DNA from: Aquamicrobium sp.
GTDB taxonomy: Bacteria > Pseudomonadota > Alphaproteobacteria > Rhizobiales > Rhizobiaceae
Assembly: GCA_019739225.1 (NCBI GenBank)
Contig: JAHHDT010000006.1
Location: 377,823-441,822, forward strand
DNA: 64,000 nucleotides
Direction: 5' to 3'
The position numbers and the translations under genes were made by a program. Below the pieces are notes generated by a model. The model was not told the origin of the DNA and made no database searches. It worked only from the letters and a program-made list of their open reading frames with translations. Positions 18,588 to 28,200 of the stretch are shown here, one piece after another; the stretch's first letter is position 1, and the number at the start of each line of letters is the position of its first letter.

Positions 18588-19394
18588 TTAATCCAGATCG
18601 AACGAGGCGATGACGGGCACGTGGTCCGACGGCCGCTCCCAGCCGCGGGCATGGCGCAGCACCTTGATGTCGGTCAGCGCCGGCGAAAGGTTGGGTGACG
18701 ACCAGACATGGTCGAGACGCCGACCGCGATCGGAAGCAGCCCAATCCTGCGCACGATAGCTCCACCAGGTGTAGAGCTTTTCTTCCGGGGGGATCGCCTG
18801 GCGCATCAGGTCGACCCAGTTGCCGGCGCGGCGCATCGCCTCGAAGCTGGTTGTCTCGATCGGGGTATGGCTGACCACGTTGAGAAGCTGCTTGTGCGAC
18901 CAGACGTCGGTTTCCAGCGGTGCGATATTGAGATCGCCGACGAGGACCGAGGAGAGGTTGTCGGCTTCCAGCGCCGGCACGTCGTGCATTTCCGCTACGA
19001 AATCCAGCTTATGACGGAATTTCGGGTTGATCTCGGGGTCGGGCTCATCGCCGCCGGCGGGGACGTAGAAATTGTGCAGCAGGATGCGCCGGCTACCGGC
19101 CTCGACGTGGACGGACAGATGGCGGCAGTCGCCATTGTCGCAGAAGCGGCGCTTCTCGACGATCTCGATCGGCCGCCGGGCAACGGTTGCGACCCCGTGG
19201 TAGCCCTTCTGGCCGCTGATTGCGACGTGCTCGTAGCCAGCCTTGCGGAAGGCCGAGAGAGGGAAGAGGTCGTCCGGGCACTTGGTTTCCTGAAGGCAAA
19301 GGACGTCCGGCTGGTAGTCTGCCAGAAACTGCGCGACCAACGGCATCCGCAGCCGCACGGAGTTGATGTTCCAGGTTGCAATGGAAAAAGGCAT
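18588..19394 (-). CDS. xth: Exodeoxyribonuclease III / AP endonuclease
   Basis: A 268-residue Xth-type enzyme that cleaves abasic sites and removes 3' blocking groups in base-excision repair. Catalytic motifs are present in order: ATWNINSVR, LQETKCPDDLFP, HNFYVPAGGDEPD, GDLNIAPLETDVW and the terminal SDHVPVIA. It is the last gene of the leftward set ftsK-lolA-xth; 127 bp separate it from lolA. Normal length. Confidence 0.95.
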   Translation of the reverse strand: MPFSIATWNINSVRLRMPLVAQFLADYQPDVLCLQETKCPDDLFPLSAFRKAGYEHVAISGQKGYHGVATVARRPIEIVEKRRFCDNGDCRHLSVHVEAGSRRILLHNFYVPAGGDEPDPEINPKFRHKLDFVAEMHDVPALEADNLSSVLVGDLNIAPLETDVWSHKQLLNVVSHTPIETTSFEAMRRAGNWVDLMRQAIPPEEKLYTWWSYRAQDWAASDRGRRLDHVWSSPNLSPALTDIKVLRHARGWERPSDHVPVIASFDLD

Positions 19395-19521
19395 GGCGGG
19401 AATCGGGTCTCAGGCAATCGGGTGCCGGACCCTGCCAGCCGAGCGCCAGCAAGACAAGCCACCGCTGCGTGAGCTACGGTTCTCGTACGCTATTCCACAG
19501 AAAGCGCAGCTTGTGCGTTCG

Positions 19522-20211
19522 TCAGCGGTTGTGGCTGCGCTGCTGCATCTCCTGCACCTTGCGGTGGTCGATGGCGAACACTGAAGGGTCGAAGACCACG
19601 CCCTGCTCGACGTTGAAGATCATCACCGTCGTGTCCTTGCCCTGTGCGTCGGTGATCGTCCACTGGCGTAGCTCGAAGCTTGCGGGGTCGAACATCATCG
19701 TGATGGTCGAATCACCGAAGACCGACTTGTCGGCAAGCTGGATCGTGGTGAGGTCGTCCTCTTCCTTGACGGCGCGCACCTTGTTGCCGGAGAGGTCGAT
19801 GCGGTCGTCGAGCAGGAGCTTTAGCGGGGTGCGTGACAGCGGATAGATGTCTGCGGTCCGGAGCTTTGTGTTTTCAAGCACGACAGTCGTGCCGTCGGAT
19901 GTCACGCGGAAGTTCGACGGCGCTTCGTAGTTGAACCGCACCTTGCCGGGCCGTTCGATGTAGAACTTGCCGCCGGTCTGTTCGCCGCGCGGGCCGAACT
20001 GCACGAATTCGCCCATCATTGTGCGTACGCTGGCGAAATGGTCGGCGATGCGTTGTGCGGTCGCGGCCTGTGCATTGGCCAACGACACGAATGGCCCGGC
20101 GACCTGGGCCAGCGCGATCACCCCGATGCCCATCGCGGCGGCACCGAGAAAGCTGCGACGCGACATTCCTGTCGCAGGCTGAGCGGCAATGGTCTTCGCC
20201 ATGGTGTCCAT
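19522..20211 (-). CDS. lolA: Outer-membrane lipoprotein carrier protein LolA
   Basis: A 229-residue LolA-family protein. Chosen start is MDTMAKTIAAQPATG (20211); an ATG seven codons upstream is possible. The signal region is SRRSFLGAAAMGIGVIALAQ followed by AQA, a twin-arginine-like pattern. The mature part has the family pattern: MMGEFVQFGPRG, GGKFYIERPGKVRFNYE, and TTVVLEN. LolA shuttles lipoproteins from LolCDE to the outer membrane. Gene order ftsK-lolA is conserved in many proteobacteria. The gap to ftsK is about 110 bp. Confidence 0.92.
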   Translation of the reverse strand: MDTMAKTIAAQPATGMSRRSFLGAAAMGIGVIALAQVAGPFVSLANAQAATAQRIADHFASVRTMMGEFVQFGPRGEQTGGKFYIERPGKVRFNYEAPSNFRVTSDGTTVVLENTKLRTADIYPLSRTPLKLLLDDRIDLSGNKVRAVKEEDDLTTIQLADKSVFGDSTITMMFDPASFELRQWTITDAQGKDTTVMIFNVEQGVVFDPSVFAIDHRKVQEMQQRSHNR

Positions 20212-20321
20212 CGTATTCCGTCCTTGCTTCATGCCTTGTCAGCTAGGCGTGCAGTTGGGCCGAAATTGGGCCAGCCCGATCCGTCTTCAAACGGGGATCG
20301 GGGTCACCGGGTTGCATCGGT

Positions 20322-22952
20322 CTAGAACTTGTCGTCTTCCGTCGGCACGAGGATCTCGCGTTTGCCGGCGTGGTTGGCCGGGCCGACGATGCCTTCCTGC
20401 TCCATCTTCTCGATGATCGAGGCGGCGCGGTTGTAGCCGATGCCGAGCCGGCGCTGGATGTAGCTGGTCGACGCCTTGCCGTCGCGCAGCACCACGGCCA
20501 CGGCCTGGTCGTAAGGATCTTCCGAATCCTCGAAATTGCCGCCGGACGATCCGCCCTTGCCGCCGCCTTCGCCATCGTCCTCGTCGTCATCCTCGGTGAT
20601 GGCGTCGAGATATTCCGGCACGCCCTGAAGCTTCAGGTGCCCGACCACCTTCTCCACCTCGTCGTCGGAAACGAAAGGTCCGTGGACACGCTGGATGCGG
20701 CCACCGCCGGCCATGTAGAGCATGTCGCCCATGCCGAGGAGCTGTTCGGCGCCCTGCTCGCCCAGGATCGTGCGGCTGTCGATCTTGGAGGTCACCTGGA
20801 AGGAGATACGGGTCGGGAAGTTGGCCTTGATGGTGCCGGTGATGACGTCGACCGACGGGCGCTGGGTCGCCATGATGACGTGGATGCCGGCAGCACGCGC
20901 CATCTGGGCAAGGCGCTGCACCGCGCCCTCGATGTCCTTGCCGGCGACCATCATCAGGTCGGCCATCTCGTCGATGATGACGACGATATACGGCATCGGA
21001 TCGAGATCGAGGTGCTCCGTCTCGTAAATGGCCTCGCCGGTTTCGCGGTCGAAGCCGGTCTGCACCGTGCGGGTGATCTGCTCGCCCTTCTTCTGGGCCT
21101 GGGCGACGCGCTGGTTGAAGCCGTCGATGTTGCGCACGCCGACCTTCGACATCTTGCGATAGCGGTCTTCCATCTCGCGCACGGTCCACTTCAGCGCGAC
21201 GACGGCCTTCTTCGGGTCGGTGACGACCGGGGTCAGCAGGTGCGGGATGCCGTCATAGACGGACAGTTCCAGCATTTTTGGGTCGATCATGATGAGGCGG
21301 CACTGCTCCGGCGTCATGCGGTAGAGCAGCGACAGGATCATGGTGTTGATCGCGACCGACTTGCCCGAGCCGGTGGTGCCTGCGACCAGCACGTGCGGCA
21401 TCTTGGCGATGTCGGTGATGACGGCCTCGCCGTTGATCGTCTTGCCGAGCGCCAGCGCCAGCTTGCACTTGGTCTGCTCGAAGTCGCGGCTGGCCAGAAT
21501 TTCGCGCAGGTAGACCGTCTCGCGCTTGGCATTGGGCAGCTCGATGCCGATGGCATTGCGGCCGGGAACCACGGCGACGCGGCAGGCGATCGCGCTCATC
21601 GAGCGGGCGATGTCGTCGGCAAGGCCGATGACGCGGGAAGACTTGATGCCCGGCGCGGGCTCCAGCTCGTAGAGCGTGACCACGGGGCCTGGCCGGACAT
21701 GGATGATCTCGCCCTTGACGCCGAAATCCTCCAGCACGCCTTCGAGCAGCCGTGCATTCTGTTCAAGCGCGTCCTGTGACAGCGACGGGTCACGGGCAAC
21801 GTTCTTGGCTTCCGACAGGAAATGCAGCGACGGCATTTCGAATGCGTCGGGGCCGATCAGCGATCGTTGCGCCTCGCGCTGCACGCGGGCTCCCTGCTGT
21901 GGCCGCGCTGCCGGCGCTTCGACGCGGGTTGCCGCGTCGGAGCGGAACTGGCGCACCTGCGCCTGCTGTTCGCCCGCCGGCGGGGTCGGTCGGATGATCA
22001 CGTCGTCGTCGAAGTCGTCATCATATGCCTGATAGTCATCGGAATTTCCGACGTCGAAGGGCGGTTCGACGTCGTCGAGGCGGGGTGCATTGTCGAAGCC
22101 GGGTTCGATGCGGTCGGCCCGCCGCGCGACCACAGGCATTTCCGGCATATCGTCTTCATTGTCGTAGCGGTCGAGAACGCGCGGGCGCGGAATGCCGGCC
22201 GTGTGACGCCTGACGAACGCCCGCGTCGACAGCCACCAGTGCGTGACCGCGCCAAAGGCCGCGAGCAAGCCGCCGCGCTCGTCTTCGTCGTCCTCGAGAT
22301 CGTCCTCTTCTTCCACTTCCTGCGCGCGGCGTTTGCGGGCGGGACGGCCCGAGGCTGCCGGAGCGTCTTCGTCAACGGGTCGGCGGATGATCGCCGCGCC
22401 GAAAGCAAGCAGCCACAGGGTCGGCACCGCATAGAGTGCGATGGTCAGGATTGCAGCCGCGCCTGTCGGATACCCGCCGGCGAACCAGGACGGGATCGCG
22501 AGCGCGACATCGCCGACTACGCCGCCGAGGCCGGAAGGCAGGGGCCAGGTCGGCGGCGCGCCGATGCATCCGACGATGCCGGCGGCCAAGGCCGCCCCGC
22601 CTGCCCATGCCGCTGCACGGCGCGGCATGCGGTCGACACGGCGGGCCAGCAGAAGCCACGTGGCCCAGGCAAGGCCGGGCACCAGCGCGACCACGGACGA
22701 AAGACCGAAAAACTGCATCAGCAGGTCGGAGACAACAGCGCCGGGATACCCCATCGCATTCGTGACGGGATTGTCGGTGGCATGGCTGAAGCTTGGATCG
22801 GCGACACTCCATGTGCCCAGGCTGGCGAGGCAGAAGGCAATCGCCGCCAGCCCGCCAAGCCCTGCGGCACGCGTCAACTGGCGATGAAAGAAACCTCGCA
22901 GGCCGTAACCCGCTTCGCCGATGGTCATCTGCGCTGACGCACCCGAACGCAT
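20322..22952 (-). CDS. ftsK: DNA translocase FtsK
   Basis: An 876-residue septal DNA pump. The N-terminus has four to five membrane helices (residues ~30-185). It is followed by a linker of acidic stretches and Pro/Arg-rich runs (~190-370), then the RecA-like motor with Walker [15 protein letters not shown] and Walker [14 protein letters not shown]. The C-terminal gamma winged-helix (residues ~810-870, [18 protein letters not shown]) reads KOPS to set direction. The linker is short compared with enterobacterial FtsK, typical for alphaproteobacteria. Acts at the division septum in chromosome dimer resolution with XerCD. Confidence 0.97.
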   Translation of the reverse strand: MRSGASAQMTIGEAGYGLRGFFHRQLTRAAGLGGLAAIAFCLASLGTWSVADPSFSHATDNPVTNAMGYPGAVVSDLLMQFFGLSSVVALVPGLAWATWLLLARRVDRMPRRAAAWAGGAALAAGIVGCIGAPPTWPLPSGLGGVVGDVALAIPSWFAGGYPTGAAAILTIALYAVPTLWLLAFGAAIIRRPVDEDAPAASGRPARKRRAQEVEEEDDLEDDEDERGGLLAAFGAVTHWWLSTRAFVRRHTAGIPRPRVLDRYDNEDDMPEMPVVARRADRIEPGFDNAPRLDDVEPPFDVGNSDDYQAYDDDFDDDVIIRPTPPAGEQQAQVRQFRSDAATRVEAPAARPQQGARVQREAQRSLIGPDAFEMPSLHFLSEAKNVARDPSLSQDALEQNARLLEGVLEDFGVKGEIIHVRPGPVVTLYELEPAPGIKSSRVIGLADDIARSMSAIACRVAVVPGRNAIGIELPNAKRETVYLREILASRDFEQTKCKLALALGKTINGEAVITDIAKMPHVLVAGTTGSGKSVAINTMILSLLYRMTPEQCRLIMIDPKMLELSVYDGIPHLLTPVVTDPKKAVVALKWTVREMEDRYRKMSKVGVRNIDGFNQRVAQAQKKGEQITRTVQTGFDRETGEAIYETEHLDLDPMPYIVVIIDEMADLMMVAGKDIEGAVQRLAQMARAAGIHVIMATQRPSVDVITGTIKANFPTRISFQVTSKIDSRTILGEQGAEQLLGMGDMLYMAGGGRIQRVHGPFVSDDEVEKVVGHLKLQGVPEYLDAITEDDDEDDGEGGGKGGSSGGNFEDSEDPYDQAVAVVLRDGKASTSYIQRRLGIGYNRAASIIEKMEQEGIVGPANHAGKREILVPTEDDKF

Positions 22953-23103
22953 GAGAACTCCCCGTCAAGCATGGTTTGCGCAGGCCATTACGGCCGCGCG
23001 GAATCGAGTGCAGGTTAGGCGGTGGAGGTTAAGGCGGCATTAACCATGCGGGGGATGGTCCGCAATGGGCAGGCCGGTTCTTTTCCGTGAGAAATCACAG
23101 GTG

Positions 23104-23136
23104 CAAAAAATGAGGCCCGGCGGGAACCGGGCCTCG
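23104..23136 (-). terminator. Rho-independent terminator of glnK-amtB operon
   Basis: On the minus strand a perfect 9-bp GC-rich stem (23112-23120 with 23127-23135) with a 6-nt loop is followed by six T residues (A run at 23105-23110 on the plus strand). It lies about 40 bp downstream of the amtB stop. Confidence 0.9.
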
Positions 23137-23141
23137 AAGGT

Positions 23142-23163
23142 GCGGCGGCCGGCAGGCCGCCGC
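23142..23163 (-). terminator. Second hairpin just after amtB stop
   Basis: A perfect 9-bp stem (23142-23150 with 23155-23163) and 4-nt loop GGCA sit between the amtB stop and the terminator. There is no T run directly after it. It may protect the 3' end or pause polymerase before the main terminator. Confidence 0.5.
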
Positions 23164-23176
23164 GACGGGATGTATG

Positions 23177-24556
23177 TCAGCGGACGTTGGCGCCGCTGAA
23201 CTCCGGATAGGCTTCGACACCGACTTCCGCCTTGTCGAGACCGATCACCTCGTCTTCCTCGCTGGGGCGCAAGCCGCCGCAGACGGCCTTGACGATGAGC
23301 CACACCACGAAGCTGACAACGAAGGTGAAGACGCCGACCACGACGATCGCGAGGAGCTGGGTGCCGATAGAGGCGTCGCCATTGGTGAACACCACCGCGA
23401 TCGTGCCCCAGATGCCGGCAAACAGGTGGACCGGAATCGCGCCGACCACATCGTCGATCTTGAGCTTGTCCAGAAGCGGCACGGTGAGCACCACGATCAC
23501 GCCGCCCACGGCGCCGATGAGCGTGGCCGCACCGAGCCCCGGCGTCAGGGGTTCGGCGGTCACGGAGACGAGACCGGCCAGCGCGCCGTTCAGTACGAAG
23601 GTAAGGTCGACCTTCTTGTAGATGAAGTGCGTCAGGATAAGCGCTGCCAGAGCGCCGCCGACAGCACCCGCGTTGGTGTTGGCCATCACTCGGCCGACAT
23701 CTGCGATATCGCCTACGGTGCCCATGGCAAGCTGCGAGGCGCCGTTGAAGCCGTACCAGCCCATCCACAGGATGAACGTTCCGAGGAAGGCGAGCGTCAT
23801 GTTGGAGCCGGGCAGCGGATTGACCGACCCATCCGCGTTGTACTTGCCCTTGCGCGCGCCGACAAGAATTGCGCCAGCAAGCGCCGCCCAGCCGCCGACG
23901 GAGTGGACGACCGTCGACCCTGCAAAGTCAAGGAAGCCCATCTGGTCGAGGAAGCCGCCGCCCCACTTCCAGGAGGCCTGGATCGGGTAGATCAGCGCGG
24001 TCAGGACCACGACGAAGATCAGGAACGGCCAAAGCTTCAGACGTTCCGCAACGGTGCCGGACACGATGGAGGCGGCGGTGGCGCAGAACATCACCTGGAA
24101 GAAGAAGTCGGAGCTTGTCGTCGCGTAGCTGATGTCGGTCGCCGCGTCGGCGGTCAAGGCGACCGGCTCCAGGGTGGCCAGACCAAACGCTCCGAGAATG
24201 CCGTCGATCATCCAGCCATCACCGGGATACATGATGTTGTAGCCGATGAGGAAGTACATGAAGCAGGCGGTCGCGTAGAGGCTGATGTTCTTCAGAAGCT
24301 GCATCGATACGTTCTTGGTGCGCACGAAACCGGCTTCGAGCATGGCGAAGCCGGCCGCCATCCAGAACACAAGGATGCCGCCGATCAGCATCAACAGGCT
24401 GTTCAGTATGTACTTCACCTGAACGCTGGCCTCGACCATTTCAGGTGCGGTTTCGGCGGCGTCCTGTGCGAAAGCCGGAATGGCCGCGATCACTGCGGCG
24501 AACACCGCCCCTCCGAGCAACGGCCGAGCGGCGCGGGAAAGATTCGGAATTTTCAT
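23177..24556 (-). CDS. amtB: Ammonium transporter AmtB
   Basis: A 459-residue Amt channel with a cleavable signal peptide (MKIPNLSRAARPLLGG to AFAQ) and 11 membrane helices. The start is the ATG at 24556, preceded by GGAG with 9-nt spacing; a start at 24571 would put that GGAG inside the gene. Conserved segments are DFAGSTVVHSVGGWAALAGA and FAGIWGTIAVVF, which line the pore with the conserved His residues. It is gated by the PII protein GlnK encoded immediately upstream (31 bp). A strong terminator follows. Confidence 0.96.
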   Translation of the reverse strand: MKIPNLSRAARPLLGGAVFAAVIAAIPAFAQDAAETAPEMVEASVQVKYILNSLLMLIGGILVFWMAAGFAMLEAGFVRTKNVSMQLLKNISLYATACFMYFLIGYNIMYPGDGWMIDGILGAFGLATLEPVALTADAATDISYATTSSDFFFQVMFCATAASIVSGTVAERLKLWPFLIFVVVLTALIYPIQASWKWGGGFLDQMGFLDFAGSTVVHSVGGWAALAGAILVGARKGKYNADGSVNPLPGSNMTLAFLGTFILWMGWYGFNGASQLAMGTVGDIADVGRVMANTNAGAVGGALAALILTHFIYKKVDLTFVLNGALAGLVSVTAEPLTPGLGAATLIGAVGGVIVVLTVPLLDKLKIDDVVGAIPVHLFAGIWGTIAVVFTNGDASIGTQLLAIVVVGVFTFVVSFVVWLIVKAVCGGLRPSEEDEVIGLDKAEVGVEAYPEFSGANVR

Positions 24557-24587
24557 GATTGCAATCTCCATGGATGGTCCGTGCCGC

Positions 24588-24932
<345 letters not shown>

Positions 24933-25014
24933 TCACCCTTCGCTTTTGCGGGTCCCCCGCGTTTGCCGTGACATCGCCGGTCTGCCTGGGCAGCCGAGGA
25001 GTGCCAAAGGTGAA

Positions 25015-25029
25015 TCAAGCCGCGTGCCA
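25015..25029 (-). promoter_or_regulatory. Candidate sigma-54 (-24/-12) promoter of glnK-amtB
   Basis: On the minus strand the sequence TGGCACGCGGCTTGA fits the sigma-54 consensus (TGGCACG-N4-TTGC) at every fixed position except the last (A for C in the -12 GC). It lies about 89-103 bp upstream of glnK. A possible NtrC half-site pair (TGCAC at 25136-25140 and GGTCT at 25146-25150) lies further upstream but its spacing is one base short. Nitrogen-limited NtrC/sigma-54 control is the rule for glnK-amtB. Confidence 0.6.
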
Positions 25030-25086
25030 GTTGCCTCGGCGCGCAGTTAACCGTTTGTAAATGCTTGAAAAATGCCGCGAGACAAA

Positions 25087-25133
25087 GCCTGCTGTTAGCA
25101 GGCGCAGCAATATGAATGCCTACAATTTAGGCA
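25087..25133 (-). terminator. Two hairpins after tesB, possible terminator
   Basis: In the tesB-glnK gap there are two perfect 7-bp stems: 25115-25121 with 25127-25133 (5-nt loop), and 25087-25093 with 25097-25103 (3-nt loop). On the minus strand the second is followed by TTTGTC. Either could end the tesB transcript before the glnK promoter. Confidence 0.5.
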
Positions 25134-25148
25134 TTTGCACAGTTTGGT

Positions 25149-26024
25149 CTATTTCTCGCGCTTCGTGCGCAGGCGTACCAGCCCCTCCTGCGCGGTGGAG
25201 GCAATCAGTGCCCCGTCGCGGGCATAGAGAAAGCCTCGCGAGAACCCTCGCGAGCCGATCGAATTGGGGCTGTCCTGCGTGTAGAGCAGCCAGTCGTCGA
25301 GTTTGTGAGGGCGGTGGAACCACATGGCGTGGTCGAGGCTCGCCATCTGGATTTCCGGATCGAACCCGATGCGCCCGTGGGCGAAGGTCGACGTGTCGAG
25401 CAGGGTCATGTCCGACAGGTAGGCGAGGATGGCGGCCTGCAACCGGCGGTCGTCCGGCACCTCGCCGCTGGCGCGCACCCATACATGCTGGCGGGGCGGC
25501 AGCTTCTCGCGCGTGGTGTAGTGCTCGATGTTGACCGGTTTGATCTCCAGCGGCCGCTCGCGCGCCCAGAACTTGCGCACCGATTCCGGCACGGTATGGC
25601 CGGCCTCATGAAGGAGCTCGATCTGCGAGCGGAGCTGTTCGGGCCCCGGTACGTCGAGCGGCATCGGCATCTGGTGCTCGAGGCCGTGCTCCTCGATCTG
25701 GAACGAGCATTCGAGCGAGAAGATCGCGTGCCCATGCTGGATGGCGGTGACGCGCCGCGTGGTGAAGGAACCGCCGTCGCGCAGGCGGTCGACCTGGTAA
25801 ACGATCGGCACGGCCGGGTCGCCCGGTCGCATGAAATAGCAATGCAGCGAATGGACGTAGCGTTCGCCATCGACTGTGCGCTGGGCCGCCACCAGCGCCT
25901 GTCCGATGACCTGGCCGCCGAAGACGCGCTGCCAGCCGACCTTGTGGCTGCGACCACGATACAGGTTGTGTTCAAGCTGCTCGAGGTCGAGTATGTCGAG
26001 AAGCTCCTGCATGGCCTGCGTCAT
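25149..26024 (-). CDS. tesB: Acyl-CoA thioesterase II
   Basis: A 291-residue double-hotdog thioesterase hydrolysing medium- and long-chain acyl-CoA. Family stretches are FGGQVIGQALVAAQRTV, HSLHCYFMRPGDP, GGSFTTRRVTAIQHG, and the second hotdog's SLDHAMWFHRPHKLDDWLLY with the catalytic Asp. The C-terminal GFLYARDGALIASTAQEGLVR is diagnostic for TesB. It diverges from the ubiquinone hydroxylase across about 100 bp. Confidence 0.94.
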   Translation of the reverse strand: MTQAMQELLDILDLEQLEHNLYRGRSHKVGWQRVFGGQVIGQALVAAQRTVDGERYVHSLHCYFMRPGDPAVPIVYQVDRLRDGGSFTTRRVTAIQHGHAIFSLECSFQIEEHGLEHQMPMPLDVPGPEQLRSQIELLHEAGHTVPESVRKFWARERPLEIKPVNIEHYTTREKLPPRQHVWVRASGEVPDDRRLQAAILAYLSDMTLLDTSTFAHGRIGFDPEIQMASLDHAMWFHRPHKLDDWLLYTQDSPNSIGSRGFSRGFLYARDGALIASTAQEGLVRLRTKREK

Positions 26025-26127
26025 CTGGTCTGTCCCCGGCAGTGGAAAGTCATCCGGGTTTCGACAGTTCGGCGGAACAAGTCAAGCGCGGGCGGGTTCC
26101 TGCGGATGGAAACGGAAGGGATGCGCG

Positions 26128-27387
26128 ATGCCAGCTCGGCCCATAAAAGATGACCATGCCCGCCTCGACGTGATCGTCGCCGGCGCCGGCTATGTCGGGC
26201 TCGCGGTCGCGGTCAGCATTGCGCAGGCAAGCCCGCACCTTGCGATCGCGGTTGTCGATGCCGCGCCTGCCGGCGTCTGGCAGAAGGACGGGCGGGCATC
26301 GGCGATTGCGGCGGCCGCCACCCGTATGCTGGCGCAGCTCGGCTGCTGGGACGAGATCGCGCCCAACGCGCAAGCGATGACTGAGATGGTCGTCACCGAT
26401 TCGCGCACGGCCGACCCGGTGCGTCCGGTCTTCCTCACCTTTGACGGCGAGGTAGCGCCCGGCGAGGCCTTCGCGCACATGGTCGCGAACCGGCACCTCA
26501 ATGCCTCCTTGCGCCGCCGCGCCGCCGAACTGGGCATCGACATTGTCGAAGGGGTGGGCGTTTCCGGCTTCGAGGCGGGCGCGCAGGAAACGCTCGTGCA
26601 TCTTGCCGACGGCGTGACGTTTCGCACGCGGCTGCTGGTGGCCGCCGACGGTGTGCGGTCGCGCCTGCGCGACATGGCCGGCATCAGGACAGTGAATTGG
26701 GAGTACGGCCAGTCGGGCATCGTCTGCACGGTCGAGCACGAGCGGCCGCATATGGGCCGCGCGGAGGAGCATTTCCTGCCCGGCGGTCCATTTGCGATCC
26801 TGCCGCTCAAGACGGACGAAAACGGGCGAAACCGTTCGTCCATCGTCTGGACGGAGCGGACACAGGACGCCGAACGCCTCGTCACCGAGGACGAGATCGT
26901 CTTCGAGGCCGAACTGGAACAGCGCTTCGGCCTGAAGCTGGGCGAGATCAGGGTTGCCGACAAGCCCCGCGCCTGGCCACTCGGGCTGACGCTGGCCCGT
27001 GATTTCGTGAAGCCGCGCTTCGCGCTGGCAGGCGATGCCGCGCATGGCATCCATCCGATCGCGGGCCAAGGCCTCAATCTCGGCTTCAAGGATGCGGCAG
27101 CGCTTGCGCAGGTCGTGGTCGAAGCGGATCGGCTCGGACAGGACATCGGCGCGCTCGACGTGCTGGAGCGCTACCAGCAATGGCGTCGCTTCGACACGCT
27201 GCAGATGGGCATCACCACCGACGTGCTGAACCGCATGTTCTCCAATGATTTCGGCCCGCTGCGCGCGGTGCGCGATTTCGGGCTGGGGCTTGTCGAGCGA
27301 ATGCCGCGGATGAAGGACTTCTTCATCCGCCAGGCTTCGGGCCTGTCGGAGCGTGCGCCGCGCCTGCTGCAGGGCGAGCCGATCTGA
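26128..27387 (+). CDS. UbiH/UbiF/Coq6-family FAD-dependent hydroxylase (ubiquinone biosynthesis)
   Basis: A 419-residue flavin monooxygenase. The start is the ATG of MPARPIKDDH, 7 nt after GGAAGGG. The dinucleotide-binding motif is VIVAGAGYVGLAVAV, the DG motif VAADGVRSRLR, and the second FAD motif FALAGDAAHGIHPIAGQGLNLG, which is the ubiH/Coq6 signature. It hydroxylates the ring of ubiquinone precursors; which carbon cannot be told from sequence, and in Rhizobiales such enzymes may act at more than one position. A decayed copy of part of its 3' half lies 1.2 kb downstream. Confidence 0.92.
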   Translation: MPARPIKDDHARLDVIVAGAGYVGLAVAVSIAQASPHLAIAVVDAAPAGVWQKDGRASAIAAAATRMLAQLGCWDEIAPNAQAMTEMVVTDSRTADPVRPVFLTFDGEVAPGEAFAHMVANRHLNASLRRRAAELGIDIVEGVGVSGFEAGAQETLVHLADGVTFRTRLLVAADGVRSRLRDMAGIRTVNWEYGQSGIVCTVEHERPHMGRAEEHFLPGGPFAILPLKTDENGRNRSSIVWTERTQDAERLVTEDEIVFEAELEQRFGLKLGEIRVADKPRAWPLGLTLARDFVKPRFALAGDAAHGIHPIAGQGLNLGFKDAAALAQVVVEADRLGQDIGALDVLERYQQWRRFDTLQMGITTDVLNRMFSNDFGPLRAVRDFGLGLVERMPRMKDFFIRQASGLSERAPRLLQGEPI

Positions 27388-27741
27388 TCAATCGTGGATG
27401 GAATAGGCTTCGCGCACCTCGACATGGCCGGTGCGGGCCAGCGGCAACCTGCCTGCGATCTGGACGGCCTCCTCCATATCCCGCGCCTCGATCACGATCA
27501 GGCCGACGATCTGCTCCTTGGTTTCCGCAAACGGCCCATCGGTTATCACCGGCTTCCGGCGGCGGCTGCGCACCGTCTTCGCACCATCGGGCAGGCGCAG
27601 GGCCTGTGCCAGAAACAGTTTGCCCTGGCCCATCAGTTCCCTGTCATAAGCAAGCGAATCGGCCTGCATAGCGCTGTGTTCGGCCTCGCTCATCTGCGCG
27701 AAGGCTTCCTGCGTGTGATGGATAAGACAGACGAATTTCAT
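27388..27741 (-). CDS. YciI/DGPF-domain protein
   Basis: A 117-residue protein of the YCII-related (DGPF) family. It starts MKFVCLIHHTQEAF and carries the signature VITDGPFAETKEQIVGLIVIEARD and the C-terminal VEVREAYSIHD. Members often sit beside ECF sigma-factor genes; none is seen here. Its start overlaps by 4 bp the stop of a small membrane-protein gene, so the two are co-translated. Its stop touches the stop of the convergent hydroxylase gene. Confidence 0.88.
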   Translation of the reverse strand: MKFVCLIHHTQEAFAQMSEAEHSAMQADSLAYDRELMGQGKLFLAQALRLPDGAKTVRSRRRKPVITDGPFAETKEQIVGLIVIEARDMEEAVQIAGRLPLARTGHVEVREAYSIHD

Positions 27742-27938
27742 CGCGCATCCTCCGTTGTCGACGTTGCAGTCACGCGCGACAGCCGACCGTCGCCATCGTG
27801 TAATATCGATGCCAGTGTAAACCCCAGTAGCGCGAAACCGAGAATCGCGAGGCCAGTCCCGGCAAAGTTCCTCCGGTGGGCGCCGCGCGGCTCCGCAGAC
27901 AGTTTCCGCAAATGATCAGTCATCAGCAACAGGTCCAT
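27738..27938 (-). CDS. Small single-pass membrane protein, unknown
   Basis: A 66-residue ORF starting at an ATG preceded by GGGAG. One hydrophobic helix (FAGTGLAILGFALLGFTLASIL) is flanked by a basic N-terminal segment (RKLSAEPRGAHRRN) and a polar C-terminus. I do not recognise the family. The 4-bp overlap with the following YciI/DGPF gene argues that it is real. A 7-bp hairpin at 27957-27975 lies just before its ribosome-binding site. Confidence 0.55.
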   Translation of the reverse strand: MDLLLMTDHLRKLSAEPRGAHRRNFAGTGLAILGFALLGFTLASILHDGDGRLSRVTATSTTEDAR

Positions 27939-28108
27939 GATGTCGTCTCCCTTTTGCCGCGCCGGAATGGCGCGGCTGTACTGGAGACGGGTTGGCGCTG
28001 GACAGGCCGACATTTTTGCACAGACAAACCGATAGGCTGCTGAGCCACCGCCGTTTGTCGATTGTCTGGAGAGCACGAGCGCAGGACACCCGCGGTGTTG
28101 CCGCCAAC

Positions 28109-28181
28109 GACGAGATCGTCTTCGAGGCTGAACTGGCGTCAAGCTCGGCGAGGTCAGGATTGCTGACAAGCCCCGCGCCTG
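28109..28181 (+). pseudogene. Decayed fragment of the upstream ubiquinone hydroxylase gene
   Basis: Two blocks match the hydroxylase gene in the same order and orientation. 28109-28136 matches 26890-26917 at 27 of 28 positions, and 28141-28181 matches 26935-26975 at 37 of 41. The 17 bases between the blocks in the gene are reduced to 4 here, a net loss of 13 that breaks the frame. No longer reading frame surrounds it. It lies in a 262-bp gap between the small membrane protein and the next leftward gene. Confidence 0.8.
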
Positions 28182-28200
28182 CTGCGGGTGGGCTACCCGA

